Assembly: GCA_964342825.1 (NCBI GenBank)
Contig: CAYFHO010000001.1
Coordinates: 62,001 to 126,000, forward strand
DNA: 64,000 nucleotides
Source of the DNA: AAA164-E04 sp964342825
GTDB lineage: Bacteria; Verrucomicrobiota; Verrucomicrobiia; Limisphaerales; AAA164-E04
Direction of reading: 5' to 3'
The position numbers were made by a program, and so were the translations under genes. Shown here piece after piece: positions 41,866-51,069 of the stretch (position 1 is its first letter; every line of letters starts with the position of its first letter). The notes under the pieces were generated by a model. The model was not told the origin of the DNA. It did no database searches and was given only the letters and a program-made list of their open reading frames with translations.

Positions 41866-43296
41866 CTAAGATTCCTTCGCTTTGTCAATCATGAAACTTT
41901 CCTTCCGTGGATTCCTTTTTTTGCCACTGAGTATTCTCCCAATGATGGTGTGACGGACTGCGATTTGATAGGTGGCGGTCAGGATGGCGAAAGTCACCAT
42001 ACAGGTAACTAACAATTTGAAATACCATGGCCATGGAAAGGGTGCGAGTTTTGCCTGAAGGAAGAAAACGACGGGTAAATGTGCCAAGTAGATCCAGTAG
42101 GATGCGTCTGAAATGTAGCGCCAGATTTTGTTCTCTCTTGGGAATTTTTTGATGAAGAAGCCGATTAATCCCAAACTGAGTGACACACTACCCCAGGCAT
42201 AAATGAACAATGCTGCCGATTTAGCCAGCCATCGGAATGGGTGATCCACCTGAAGCAGAAATTTTTGCTCCAGACCGAACGAGATCAATGCGCCGATGCA
42301 TCCAAGGAACAAGTTAAATCGATATCTATCCGACATGGTCATGAGGGCATTCGGGTGTCGATCCAGGATCCAACCTGCAGAAAAAAACATTCCATAGATA
42401 AGCACCATGTTGAGTTCCAGGCAGCCAATTAAGAAAAAGGGGAAGGGGAGGAATATACTCAGGGGTGTTCCCAGTCCCCAGTTGTAAACGTTGAATTGCA
42501 CAAAGAGGATCGGGAAAATCAAAATAGCCAATGGCAGTCCTATCCATCGACTGCGGATACTCACCCGATTGAAATCATCCAGCCGTTGAAACCATTCCTT
42601 TCCTAGTTTTTTTTCCACCCAGGAAGCCATCCGCGGTATGGTGAGAAAGAAAAAGATGAGATAATAAAGAAACCACATGTGCCCAAGCTGAGTGTTCTTC
42701 CATATTTTTGAAAAGCTCCGCTTGAGATAGAACCACATGGAATGTCTGCCTGTGGGTTCTCCCATCTCGATAGGGCGCTTACTGGATAATTTTTCACGCT
42801 CCATCCATTGATCGAGATTATCCAATTCCATGCTCGGCGGTCCTGCAATGGAATCACCATAAGATTGCATGGCTTCATTAATGGGGCTGAGAGTGAAGAT
42901 TCCAATCAGTAGCGGAACTCCCAACCGGCTCCATCTGCGTTTCATGAATTCCTCAGCTCCCACCCGGTAGAAGACGCCTCGAGAGAGGTAGCCTGAGAGA
43001 ATGAAGAACAACGGCATGCGAAAGCTGTGGATGATGTGATAAATCCAGTCGGCCAACACATGCCTGGAAGGATCTTGGATCGGCCAAACGTATGAAACGG
43101 TGGTTTGATGTGCAATGACACCGTGAAGGACAATACCAAGAAGCATAGCGACAGCACGGAGGTGATCCAGCGCATGAATCCTGCCCCCTTTCTCCCGGCC
43201 GTGCTGAGTCGCCTGACCGTCCTCTTTCTGTGTCGCCTTGCTTTGCATTCCCCTTTGAGGTTCTTGATTCCATTCAGGAACACGTGGTGGGAGCAT
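41866..43296 (-). CDS. Acyltransferase-3 family membrane protein (OpgC-like)
   Basis: This protein of up to 476 residues has about ten hydrophobic helices and the acyltransferase-3 opening HALDHLRAVAMLLGIVLHGVIAH (Asp and His near the start of the first helix), followed by FFILSGYLSRG. Family members move acyl groups (acetyl, succinyl) onto sugars of surface glycans, glucans or peptidoglycan, and OpgC-like members modify periplasmic glucans. The N-terminal 40 residues are hydrophilic and could be partly non-coding; an ATG at 43248 is an alternative start. It is encoded 12 bases upstream of the prepilin-like gene, so the two may be co-transcribed. Confidence 0.85.
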   Translation of the reverse strand: MLPPRVPEWNQEPQRGMQSKATQKEDGQATQHGREKGGRIHALDHLRAVAMLLGIVLHGVIAHQTTVSYVWPIQDPSRHVLADWIYHIIHSFRMPLFFILSGYLSRGVFYRVGAEEFMKRRWSRLGVPLLIGIFTLSPINEAMQSYGDSIAGPPSMELDNLDQWMEREKLSSKRPIEMGEPTGRHSMWFYLKRSFSKIWKNTQLGHMWFLYYLIFFFLTIPRMASWVEKKLGKEWFQRLDDFNRVSIRSRWIGLPLAILIFPILFVQFNVYNWGLGTPLSIFLPFPFFLIGCLELNMVLIYGMFFSAGWILDRHPNALMTMSDRYRFNLFLGCIGALISFGLEQKFLLQVDHPFRWLAKSAALFIYAWGSVSLSLGLIGFFIKKFPRENKIWRYISDASYWIYLAHLPVVFFLQAKLAPFPWPWYFKLLVTCMVTFAILTATYQIAVRHTIIGRILSGKKRNPRKESFMIDKAKES

Positions 43297-43479
43297 GGTG
43301 ATGCATCCCTTTTCAGGTATCTGTAGAGCAGAGGTTTGGTTGGTTGGTTGTTATTGAGGTGAACTGCAATAGAATTCTGAGCCGCAATCTATTAAGCTAT
43401 GAGTTTTGATTACGTTTCACCCCAGGAACGGTGTTATTTGCCCATAATCATTTCCAAAAAGCAACCCAATATCGTTCAC

Positions 43480-43508
43480 AAAAAAAGGCCCTGCATGGCA
43501 GGACCTTT
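43480..43508 (-). terminator. Rho-independent terminator of the PpiD-like gene
   Basis: On the minus strand the stem AAAGGTCCTGC/GCAGGGCCTTT (43508-43498 with 43494-43484) forms 11 pairs including a G-U, with a three-base loop, followed by a run of U (plus-strand A tract 43480-43486). It lies 33 bases beyond the stop of the PpiD-like gene (43541) and separates it from the acyltransferase gene. Confidence 0.85.
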
Positions 43509-43540
43509 GATTGCTTAAATAGAAAATCGAATATGATTCA

Positions 43541-45223
43541 TCAGTTTGAGGCAGTGCTGCTGCTATCAGAATTGTCCGTCGCCATACGCACAGAGGCCAG
43601 CTGCTGTTGCAGCCATTCTGAAAAAGTTTCGTTGCGGCGCGTTTGACGCAATTCTTCGATGAATTCAGGTAGTTCCTCGTTCATGGTGGATGCATCCACG
43701 TCGACATATTCTTTCAGGTACAGGATCCCAGCCCCATCGCTGGTATCGCTTACGTCGCTGACTTCTCCCGGTTTCATGGCAAACGCCAGATCCTGAAGCC
43801 AACTGACAGTCACTCGTCGATCCTGAAAGTTCTCCAAAGTTCTTGTTGCCAGGGAGAAGTTGGGAATTTCGATCGGTGATTGTCCCAACTCCTTGCAAGC
43901 TTCCTCGAAACTTTTGCCTCCTTCCATAGAGGAAGTCAGTTTTTCGTGGAAAGACTTTGCCTCCTCTCGAGCCGCATCCAGTTGCTTTTCTCGCCTGAAA
44001 TCTCCCATGACTCTAGCTCGAACTTCATCCAGCGTAGGAGGATGGTCGGGGATGATTTCTTCCAAAGCCATGACATAGAAGGCGTCTTCAGTTTCCAATG
44101 GGCTCGCTATGGGTTCATCCTCGGTTAACTGGTAAGCGGTCTGAGTGAAACTGTAAGGCGCTCCCAAACCCGGAGCGAGCTGATTGCGGGAAAATTCTGT
44201 GGTCACTTCTGATTGGTAACCCATTTCGGTGGCCAGCTGTTCCAAAGCACCTGAGGAGTAAGCTTCAAATTTGGCGAACCCTCCCATGAATTTTTTGGTA
44301 GCTTCTTCCGCGATTTCAAGACCCTTATTTTCAAGCTCTTCCTGTCGGATTTGCTCTTTTGCTTTTTCCTCTGACAGAACTTCCCCATTCTCGGTGAAGG
44401 AGTTTGTGCCTCGGGTGGTGTAAATTTGGTCGATCATGGATTGCAGGTTCGTGCTCGCGTTGAGCTGTGTCTCTGCTTCTGCAAGGTAGTTGGTGGCTGC
44501 GAACTTCACATAACGGATCTTTCGTTTCTCTTCCACGCGATACACCGCCATATTGTTCGTGAAGTATTCCTCCATTCCTACCAGGTCCTGACCTGCTGAC
44601 ATATGATTCGTTCGCGAGAACAGCAGGGCCATGGTGGCGGCTTGTTGATTTCTTTCCTTGTAAACGCGTTCTGCCTCACTTGGGCTCACTAATTCGCCGC
44701 TCAGACTCACCAATGACGTCAATTGCCCTATGCCAACTTGATGAGCAGCATATCGATCCACATCTGCTTCGGTAAGCCCTCTAGGTTTGATTGCTTCGAG
44801 AAATCGGTCATAGAGTTCTCGTTGAAAAGTGCCTGTTTCCTGATCCACAAAGAAATTAACTTTCCAAGCCGCGACGGTATCATCGCTGGTCACGATTCCC
44901 AGCTCCTTCAGTTTGCGGATCATGAGTAGACGGTTTGGAGTTTCCTGTTCAGGATCAAATCCATATTGCGCCCCCATTTGGTCCGGCCAGGCTCCTGTCA
45001 TGGAAAAAAACTGTAAAGCCACTTCCTTGTAGGCATCATAATAATCTTGCTGCGTAATTGGTTCGTCCCCAATGGTTCCCACAATGGTGTCAGAGCCGGT
45101 GCCTCCGCCTCCTCCACCGCCGGTGCCGACGCTTGGTGTGAAAAAGATGACAAAGGACACAATCACAACCGCAATGATTACGACGAACAACCACTGCTGA
45201 TGTTTTCGAATATGTGCAAACAT
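43541..45223 (-). CDS. PpiD/SurA-like periplasmic folding factor
   Basis: This 560-residue protein has a short cytoplasmic tail, one membrane helix (about 11-30, WLFVVIIAVVIVSFVIFF), a glycine-rich linker (GTGGGGGGGTGS) and a large periplasmic part. The SurA-N-like region opens with VGTIGDEPITQQDYYDAYKEV and continues through paired helices. A parvulin-like stretch lies around 360-420 (FSRNQLAPGLGAPYSFTQTAYQLTEDEPIASPLETEDAFYVMALEEI), degraded relative to active PpiC domains, so it may act as chaperone only. The C-terminal helices (about 440-560) close the chaperone domain. PpiD-like proteins help outer membrane and secreted proteins fold at the Sec exit. A strong terminator follows. Confidence 0.85.
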   Translation of the reverse strand: MFAHIRKHQQWLFVVIIAVVIVSFVIFFTPSVGTGGGGGGGTGSDTIVGTIGDEPITQQDYYDAYKEVALQFFSMTGAWPDQMGAQYGFDPEQETPNRLLMIRKLKELGIVTSDDTVAAWKVNFFVDQETGTFQRELYDRFLEAIKPRGLTEADVDRYAAHQVGIGQLTSLVSLSGELVSPSEAERVYKERNQQAATMALLFSRTNHMSAGQDLVGMEEYFTNNMAVYRVEEKRKIRYVKFAATNYLAEAETQLNASTNLQSMIDQIYTTRGTNSFTENGEVLSEEKAKEQIRQEELENKGLEIAEEATKKFMGGFAKFEAYSSGALEQLATEMGYQSEVTTEFSRNQLAPGLGAPYSFTQTAYQLTEDEPIASPLETEDAFYVMALEEIIPDHPPTLDEVRARVMGDFRREKQLDAAREEAKSFHEKLTSSMEGGKSFEEACKELGQSPIEIPNFSLATRTLENFQDRRVTVSWLQDLAFAMKPGEVSDVSDTSDGAGILYLKEYVDVDASTMNEELPEFIEELRQTRRNETFSEWLQQQLASVRMATDNSDSSSTASN

Positions 45224-45412
45224 GGCTTATTTATTTAATCAATCGACCTATCCGGAATTGCCCGAATCGGTTTACGTTTTTATAATGTCAAAGTGGCGCA
45301 CAGTAACCATCCTCACGGTCACAGGTCAAATCCAAAAAATGAATCATTTTTAACAGTTTGTTCCATTCGGAATCATCTTTACAGCGATTCCGCTCTCCGG
45401 TATCGCTTTTCT

Positions 45413-45814
45413 ATGATGCGTTTGAGCTTCTTTAAAGTCTTTTTGTTGACCATGACCGTCCTGCTTCAGACGGGGTGCCTGAGGACAACTGTCGTCAATT
45501 TAACTCCCTCAAAGTTATCTCGTAACTCCGACGGCATGTATCGATTCGAGGCTGCCTGGGAAAGTAACCAAAAAAGTGTCCAAGATGAATCTGTCGAGGG
45601 CTATGTTGTCTTGAATGAAGTGCAATATCCCATGAAGAAGGTTCCTGTGGTCAAGGATCGGTGGGAAGCTCTGGTTCCGCTTAATCCAAATGACGAGGGA
45701 TATACATATCATCTGAAGTTTGATTTTGTTTATGACAGCTTTCCAGAGCCCAAACCCAACAGCTTGAGAACAAAATCCTTTTCCCTAAATATTGTCGAGC
45801 CCAACGCTTATTGA
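45413..45814 (+). CDS. Small putative lipoprotein
   Basis: The frame is open upstream to 45293, but the ATG at 45413 (or 45416) starts a classical lipoprotein signal: MMRLSFFKVFLLTMTVLLQTGC, with the lipobox LQTGC. The mature protein (about 110 residues) is probably a single beta-sandwich: VVNLTPSKLSRNSDGMYRFEAAWES, then GYVVLNEVQYPMKKVPVV and WEALVPLNPNDEGYTYHLKFDFVYD. I recall no family name. It lies convergent with comEC and divergent from the PpiD-like gene. Confidence 0.78.
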   Translation: MMRLSFFKVFLLTMTVLLQTGCLRTTVVNLTPSKLSRNSDGMYRFEAAWESNQKSVQDESVEGYVVLNEVQYPMKKVPVVKDRWEALVPLNPNDEGYTYHLKFDFVYDSFPEPKPNSLRTKSFSLNIVEPNAY

Positions 45815-45844
45815 GCCCAGCGGATTCTTCGATCCTGACCGTAT

Positions 45845-48268
45845 TCACCGGTTGAATATCAGAGAAGTCCCCATGTGTGGCTGAATTTTCAGACGATCTT
45901 GCATGTTCGCTATTTCGACACTTCCTTTTTCACCCGTGTCCCAAATGACAGGCTTGGAGTTGAATGCGGCTGTTTTCAAATGCATCATCCAGTGATCCTT
46001 GATCCCAGCCTGTATCCCTGTCACGAGAATGAGTTTGGGGTTTAATAAATCGATCCAGTGTATGTTTGGAGTTGTATCCAATTTAGGCCGATTTAACACG
46101 AGTATGTCCGCCTGCAGATCAGGATACATGTTTCCCAGCTGGATGATTCCCTCCCTGCTTAAATCCCCAATCATAAGGATCCGGTGATCTGCCATGGTAT
46201 GAGCGAGGACCAGGTTCGCGTCATCCGCCGTCTGAAAGTCTCCGTTTTGTGGTGGGTAAAGGACTTGTGGTTTTGACTCAGATTGGTCTGCGTATTTAGA
46301 TCCAATGATAATGCCCCTTTTTTCAGAGGATTGGATCATTTCCTTATAATATGGAGATTTGTAATTGTGTGGGAAACTAGACACCCGCTTTGGTTTCAGT
46401 TGGTCGATGATTTCACTTAATCCTCCTATGTGATCCGCGTCTCCATGAGTCATCCATATCGAGTTCAATGTATTCACTCCTCGTGATCTCAGGAAAGGTA
46501 TCGTGGAACGCTCCATGGCAAATTGGTGCCCGCCGTCTATCAGGAAATCGTTTTCCAGTCCAGGTTGGTTCATCCAGATTGAATCACTTCTGGGGATGGG
46601 AATAAACGTGATATCTTCGGCTCGATAGGATTGATAAATGTGAGAGGCCAGCAGCAGGATCATTGAGCAAATACCCGCAACTTTCAGTCTGGGGTACCAT
46701 TTCTGATTTCCTACCCTCAAGGCCATCAACAACAAAACAGCAAAATGGCACCAAAGGAATGAATTCGGAATCGAGGGGACGTGGAAGTGGGATCCTGCGA
46801 GATTGGCCATCCAACTGCTTATTGATTTCATGCAGGTCATCCAAAACCAGCCGCTATGGTTAAACAGTTCAGAAACTTCCGGTGCCCAGGGATTGCATAG
46901 CATACTGCCCATTGCACAACTGATGGTGAATCCAGCCATCGGGATCAGCACAAGATTGCCTGCCAGACCAATGGGTGCGATGAGGTGGAACTGTTGCCAA
47001 ATGATGGGTAGGGAACCCAACCAGGCGGCCAGTGAAACCGCCACAGGAGTGACAAGCTTTCGCATGATCCATGCCTGGATTTTCTGAACGAGGGATAAGT
47101 GCTCCTTGATGATCCATGGATCGGGTTGTGTCCATTGCATCAGTCGATCACGTATAGGATTTACCAAGGTTATCAAACTCAGTGCGACACCGAAGGAGAG
47201 CTGGAATCCAGTTTGAAAAATCTGGTTGGGTTGCCATAACAATATGATCCAGGCAGCTGAAAAAAGAGAATTCACCATGGAATGAGGCCGCCTGAGCATC
47301 CACCCTCCGATCAGGATGGACATCATGATACCTGCGCGGATAGCTGAAGTTTGCCAACCCGAAATGGCGATGTATCCCCATACACACGGAATGGTGAGCA
47401 GACCGCTCATTAGCATTGGAAGCTGACACACCCGAAGCCCGCCAAGGATCAGTCCTGAAACGATGGCTACGTGTAGTCCACTAATGGCAAACAAGTGCAT
47501 CGAACCTGACCATCGAAATGGCTCAATCATTTCATCGTGCAGCCAGGTCTTCCAACCCAGCACCATGGCCCATTGCAATTTGGTTGCATCGTCCACTTCC
47601 GGCAATCCCTGATTCATGGTTCGCATTGCCCAGGCTTGGAAACGGTCTGTCCACGGCCTTCCTGGTTGCTCCGTGATTTTATGGTCCAATTGCCATGATT
47701 CCGTGGAATCCGCAGTCAAAATTCTATGGATACCCTGATGGCTCAGGTATTTCTTGTAATCAAATAAACCTTTGGCTGTAGCTGCAGGAGCCTGACTGAG
47801 CACTCCAGTGATGATGATGCTTTGCCCTTTGTGAAATAGTGGGGAGACTGAGCCATGTGTTCTTACCAGCACTTCTCCGTGTACTGGAAGGCGTTGTTCA
47901 CCGTGAGAGATCCAAAATGTCTGCAACCGGGCTTGACTTGATTCCCAAACACCCTCCTTCTGCATCGATTTCCTTTGGCGAGGTGTTTCGAGCAGTCGGC
48001 CTTCCAGAGCTACGTATAATCCTTCCCCTGTTTTGATGTGCCTCAAGTCGTGAGGATGTGTGGGGCGTGTTTGGATTGCGTGAAAAGTACTTCCAGAAAA
48101 AAGGATCATGACAACCAGGCAAAAGGTGCGGCTTTTTTCCGATCCTAAAAATCCCGCGACAAAGATGATCCAGGTTAAAAACAAGATCCAAATGGGCAGG
48201 GGAATCCATGCGTCCAACAGGATGCCAGATACAAAGGCGACCAATATTTTCAGCATGGGATGGGGCAT
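45845..48268 (-). CDS. comEC: ComEC/Rec2-type DNA uptake channel
   Basis: This 807-residue inner-membrane protein forms the channel for single-stranded DNA during natural transformation. Residues 1-60 hold two helices, then a soluble OB-like region (about 75-215). The Competence domain follows (about 225-510) with many helices and FAISGLHVAIVSGLILGG. A C-terminal metallo-beta-lactamase-like domain (about 555-800) has WMTHGDADHIGGL (HxDxDH) and later metal-site residues HTMADHRILMIGD. The full three-part layout matches ComEC of Gram-negative bacteria. The gene follows VanZ directly (no gap). The presence of pseudopilins elsewhere in the window is compatible with competence, but no ComEA or pilus motor is seen. 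Confidence 0.93.
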   Translation of the reverse strand: MPHPMLKILVAFVSGILLDAWIPLPIWILFLTWIIFVAGFLGSEKSRTFCLVVMILFSGSTFHAIQTRPTHPHDLRHIKTGEGLYVALEGRLLETPRQRKSMQKEGVWESSQARLQTFWISHGEQRLPVHGEVLVRTHGSVSPLFHKGQSIIITGVLSQAPAATAKGLFDYKKYLSHQGIHRILTADSTESWQLDHKITEQPGRPWTDRFQAWAMRTMNQGLPEVDDATKLQWAMVLGWKTWLHDEMIEPFRWSGSMHLFAISGLHVAIVSGLILGGLRVCQLPMLMSGLLTIPCVWGYIAISGWQTSAIRAGIMMSILIGGWMLRRPHSMVNSLFSAAWIILLWQPNQIFQTGFQLSFGVALSLITLVNPIRDRLMQWTQPDPWIIKEHLSLVQKIQAWIMRKLVTPVAVSLAAWLGSLPIIWQQFHLIAPIGLAGNLVLIPMAGFTISCAMGSMLCNPWAPEVSELFNHSGWFWMTCMKSISSWMANLAGSHFHVPSIPNSFLWCHFAVLLLMALRVGNQKWYPRLKVAGICSMILLLASHIYQSYRAEDITFIPIPRSDSIWMNQPGLENDFLIDGGHQFAMERSTIPFLRSRGVNTLNSIWMTHGDADHIGGLSEIIDQLKPKRVSSFPHNYKSPYYKEMIQSSEKRGIIIGSKYADQSESKPQVLYPPQNGDFQTADDANLVLAHTMADHRILMIGDLSREGIIQLGNMYPDLQADILVLNRPKLDTTPNIHWIDLLNPKLILVTGIQAGIKDHWMMHLKTAAFNSKPVIWDTGEKGSVEIANMQDRLKIQPHMGTSLIFNR

Positions 48269-48730
48269 TTAATCGGCCTTTTGATGATTGTTACGCCAGC
48301 GGATCCATAGCATTGCCGCGCTCGCTCCGATGGAATCCAAAGCAACATCGAGAGGGCTTCCGATGCGGTCACTTGTCCAGGTTTGGTGCCACTCATCCAC
48401 CATGGCATAGGAGATGCATATGACCAGACTGTAGATTCCACCCTTAGGATTCCAGATTCTTAAAGGCTGAGGGAATTTCCTGTTCAAGGCCCGGTACCAG
48501 AGGATATACAAAATGGCATACTCGGTAAAGTGACCTGTTTTGCGAATGAAAAATTGTATGTTTGAAATGGTGATGTCTGCAACGTCTGGCAGGAAAAAAC
48601 GCAGCAGAGGTCCAATAAATCTGGAGGTCTGTTTTCCTGAAAAATGGTCTGTTGAAAACAGGGAAATGATGACCATCCAAATCAGGGGGGGAAGCCAGAA
48701 TTTAATCCAATTTTTCTGATTTCGAGACAT
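48269..48730 (-). CDS. VanZ-family membrane protein
   Basis: This 153-residue protein has four predicted membrane helices and the VanZ landmarks FIRKTGHFTEYAILYILWYRALNR and SLVICISYAMVDEWHQTWTSDRIGSPLDVALDSIGAS. VanZ-like proteins are linked to teicoplanin resistance in enterococci, but most bacterial members have no known function. It is encoded between the zinc-ribbon protein and comEC with no gap before comEC, so it belongs to a long minus-strand operon running from the ExbB gene. Confidence 0.9.
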   Translation of the reverse strand: MSRNQKNWIKFWLPPLIWMVIISLFSTDHFSGKQTSRFIGPLLRFFLPDVADITISNIQFFIRKTGHFTEYAILYILWYRALNRKFPQPLRIWNPKGGIYSLVICISYAMVDEWHQTWTSDRIGSPLDVALDSIGASAAMLWIRWRNNHQKAD

Positions 48731-48766
48731 GTAAGGCGAAGATTTTTGGGTTCGGTCCGAACAATT

Positions 48767-49000
48767 TTAGAAAGTGAATTTGTCATTCATGCAGCCACAT
48801 TGAGGACACCGTGCGCGGTCCACTGTTGGATCATCGGTATAAACGTAGGCACAGTCGGAGCAGCGAAAAACGTGATCATCCGACGCCTTGGGTTCGAACC
48901 TTCGGCGTCGTATTTCCGTGTAAATGGCACAGATAAGGATGGCTCCGAGGAGCACTGAGACATAGGCGAAAATCCACTCACTCAATGCACTCACATTCAT
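48767..49000 (-). CDS. Small membrane protein with C-terminal zinc ribbon
   Basis: The ATG at 49000 overlaps the stop of the TonB-like gene as ATGA, so I prefer it to an upstream in-frame ATG at 49063. The product is 77 residues: one membrane helix (about 7-28, FAYVSVLLGAILICAIYT), a basic linker EIRRRRFEPKA, and a zinc-ribbon domain with CSDCAYVY and CPQCGCMN. Topology predicts the ribbon in the cytoplasm. No family name is known to me. Coupling to an ExbB/ExbD/TonB-like set suggests a role there or in regulation of it. Confidence 0.82.
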   Translation of the reverse strand: MNVSALSEWIFAYVSVLLGAILICAIYTEIRRRRFEPKASDDHVFRCSDCAYVYTDDPTVDRARCPQCGCMNDKFTF

Positions 49001-49791
49001 CGTATTTGATCCTCCCCTTTGACTTTTGAAGTTTGATTGTTGGTGGGAACTTCCTGCTGCCATTGGATTTCTATTTCACCCCATTCAATGTTCATGGATG
49101 GAACAGGATGGCGATCAATGACAGGTTTGAATTTGAGCCTTTTGCTGGCTTGAATGGCCTTCTGCAGAAAATCTCTTTGAATCGAATCACTTTGTTGAGG
49201 TTCCAGTAAACGGATGGATTGAATCATTCCTGTGGTATCCACGCCGATCTGCATCCGGGTCGGAGACAGAGGAGAAGAGCCCTTCCAGTAGGGTAAATCC
49301 GGTAAATTATTTGGAACTCGCGGTTGAAGATTCGGGCTGAATCTCCATGAGGAAACCCTATTTATTTCCAGAGGTTCCGCGCTGACTTGATCAAGTTTTG
49401 CTCTCGGTTTTGTGAGCTGTTTCCATAGGGTCTTGGATGATTGGTCGAGATAATCTGAAAAGGCGCTTCCCCAATTTTGAAAAGGGTCACTCAAATATCT
49501 GGGAGATTCATTCCAGTCGGTGTAGGGGTTCGGGCTTTTAAAGGACTTGTTCCAAAGTTCACCCGTATATCCTTTTGCATGCGCTCTGGAAAGCAGGAGA
49601 GGATCGCGCATCAGCGGGTGCTCCTGAGAGGCTGCATCCAAATCTGTGCCGGCAGCCATGATGACTGGGGAGGCGGGCATGGACTGCCTCATGTTGGCGG
49701 GATTAGGAAAAGGAATTTGATAGAACCAGATCACTAAACCGTGTACCGCGGCAATCATCCCGTACAATCCCCATTTCCGTTTAGCAATCAT
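48997..49791 (-). CDS. TonB-like energy-transducing protein
   Basis: This 264-residue protein has one N-terminal membrane helix (about 8-26) and a periplasmic part whose end (about 175-250) resembles the TonB C-terminal domain: RMQIGVDTTGMIQSIRLLEP, FLQKAIQASKRLKFKPVIDRHPVPSMNIEWGEIEIQW. The middle lacks the long Pro-rich spacer of canonical TonB. It follows ExbD by 29 bases and ExbB two genes up, so it fits a TonB-ExbB-ExbD complex that powers outer-membrane transport. No receptor gene is linked. The stop overlaps the next start as ATGA. Confidence 0.75.
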   Translation of the reverse strand: MIAKRKWGLYGMIAAVHGLVIWFYQIPFPNPANMRQSMPASPVIMAAGTDLDAASQEHPLMRDPLLLSRAHAKGYTGELWNKSFKSPNPYTDWNESPRYLSDPFQNWGSAFSDYLDQSSKTLWKQLTKPRAKLDQVSAEPLEINRVSSWRFSPNLQPRVPNNLPDLPYWKGSSPLSPTRMQIGVDTTGMIQSIRLLEPQQSDSIQRDFLQKAIQASKRLKFKPVIDRHPVPSMNIEWGEIEIQWQQEVPTNNQTSKVKGEDQIR

Positions 49792-49820
49792 CAGGAATAG
49801 GCAAGCGCATCATGTTTGGT

Positions 49821-50249
49821 TCACGGGACAACGGGAAAAGGTTTTACCTGGGTGCCCCAGAGAGTTTTCGAAACACCGGCCTGCGACGCGATATGACATA
49901 TTCGCAAGACGATTTCCACATCCGCCTTGGCATCACCCTGGATGATAAGTGTCGGAGGATTGACAAAGCGAGCCACGGCATCCTTGAGTCGCTTGGGGAA
50001 ATCCTCCTCAGCGACCGGCTGGCTTTCAAAATGAATTTTTCCGCTTTGATCTATTGCCACCGAAATCACAGGAGGCTGAATACCTGCAACTGCATTTTCA
50101 CCAACATCAGGAAGATTGATGACGACACCCGGTGAGTATACCATCAAAGTGCTGAAGGTGAGCATCAGGGCCAGCACGAAAAATATGGCGGCAAATGGGG
50201 CAACATCCAGTTGACCTCGGAAGATCTTTGCATTTCGAGGGTACTTCAT
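49821..50249 (-). CDS. exbD: ExbD/TolR-type proton channel subunit
   Basis: This 142-residue protein has one helix near the start (about 19-40, ATFFVLALMLTFSTLM-like) and a periplasmic part of the ExbD/TolR fold with the usual QSGKIHFESQPVAEEDFPKRLKDAVA and LIIQGDAKADVEIVLRICHIASQAGV. The membrane segment (VAPFAAIFFVLALMLTFSTLMVY) lacks the conserved Asp at the usual position before the helix: here it reads LDVAP, so the Asp of the LDVAP turn may serve. It pairs with the ExbB gene just upstream (6-base gap). Confidence 0.88.
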   Translation of the reverse strand: MKYPRNAKIFRGQLDVAPFAAIFFVLALMLTFSTLMVYSPGVVINLPDVGENAVAGIQPPVISVAIDQSGKIHFESQPVAEEDFPKRLKDAVARFVNPPTLIIQGDAKADVEIVLRICHIASQAGVSKTLWGTQVKPFPVVP

Positions 50250-50255
50250 ATTGCT

Positions 50256-50885
50256 TTACTGATCTTTGTTGCCAAAAGTCCCAATGACGATGCTGACGAT
50301 TTCTGAAGAGGCCTTTTCCATATCCAGAACGATGGAGTTGACTCGACTGACAAGGTAGTTGTAAGCCGCGTAGCTAGGAATGGCGACCGCGATACCCCCT
50401 GCGGTGCAGATCAATGCCTTCCATATACCCGTTGCCATTTCAGGAATGCGCGCATACAAACCTGCTTCGGCTATGTGCTTGAATGTATCCATCATTCCCA
50501 GGGCTGTTCCGAGCAAGCCAATGAGGGGAGCGATCTGTGCGACGGTTGCAAGAAGATTGAGTTTTTCTTCAAGTCTTGGCACTTCCATCAGTCCCGCTTC
50601 CTCCAGAGCTTCCCGGACCCCTTCCTTTCCGCCTTCACGGCTCAAAATGGCAGCTTTTACGAGTCTCGCGACCGGGCCGGGTGTGGCTTCACAGATGGAG
50701 ATAGCCTCCACGACATTGTCGCGACGGAGAACATTTCTGACACCGTTAATGAACTCCATCGAATTGATTTGAGATCGGTGATAATGAAGTAGCCGTTCCA
50801 CAAACACGCTGGCTGCAGCCACACTGGCCAGCACAAGCAACCACATGACGGGGCCCCCCTGTATGATAATCTCCGGCGTTTTCAT
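50256..50885 (-). CDS. exbB: ExbB/TolQ-type proton channel subunit
   Basis: The ATG at 50885 (MKTPEIIIQGGPVMWLLVLASV) gives the normal start of this 209-residue protein; an upstream in-frame ATG at 50933 adds only 16 residues. Three helices are visible, the first at about 12-30 and two at the MotA/TolQ/ExbB domain: LNLLATVAQIAPLIGLLGTALGMM, and TGIWKALICTAGGIAVAIPSYAAYNYLV. Together with ExbD and the TonB-like protein it would convert the proton gradient into motion at the outer membrane. It is the first gene of the minus-strand operon. Confidence 0.92.
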   Translation of the reverse strand: MKTPEIIIQGGPVMWLLVLASVAAASVFVERLLHYHRSQINSMEFINGVRNVLRRDNVVEAISICEATPGPVARLVKAAILSREGGKEGVREALEEAGLMEVPRLEEKLNLLATVAQIAPLIGLLGTALGMMDTFKHIAEAGLYARIPEMATGIWKALICTAGGIAVAIPSYAAYNYLVSRVNSIVLDMEKASSEIVSIVIGTFGNKDQ

Positions 50886-50937
50886 GATTGTCTTATAGGC
50901 AGCAAGCCCATGACCCGCAAGTGTGATCCGCACCGCT

Positions 50938-50971
50938 TTTGGGGGTCAGTCCCAACTATTGATACTTTTTT
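50938..50971 (+). repeat. 34-bp dispersed repeat, copy 1
   Basis: A 34-base unit with core GGTCAGTCCCAACTATTGA is identical to the copy at 52734-52767, in the same orientation. A 5-base-pair hairpin TTGGG (50939-50943)/CCCAA (50951-50955) with a 7-base loop lies inside. It sits between exbB and the dUTPase gene. Short hairpin repeats of this kind are seen in many bacteria near RAYT/IS200-like transposases; no transposase is in this window. Confidence 0.75.
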
Positions 50972-51069
50972 ACTTTTAAAAAATATGCGGTTGGATTGTG
51001 GGTGGTCGCCGTTGCCAGGGATTATTTGCGGATTGTCATCATTCAGGAGGGGACGTTAAGCTTGCCTGC

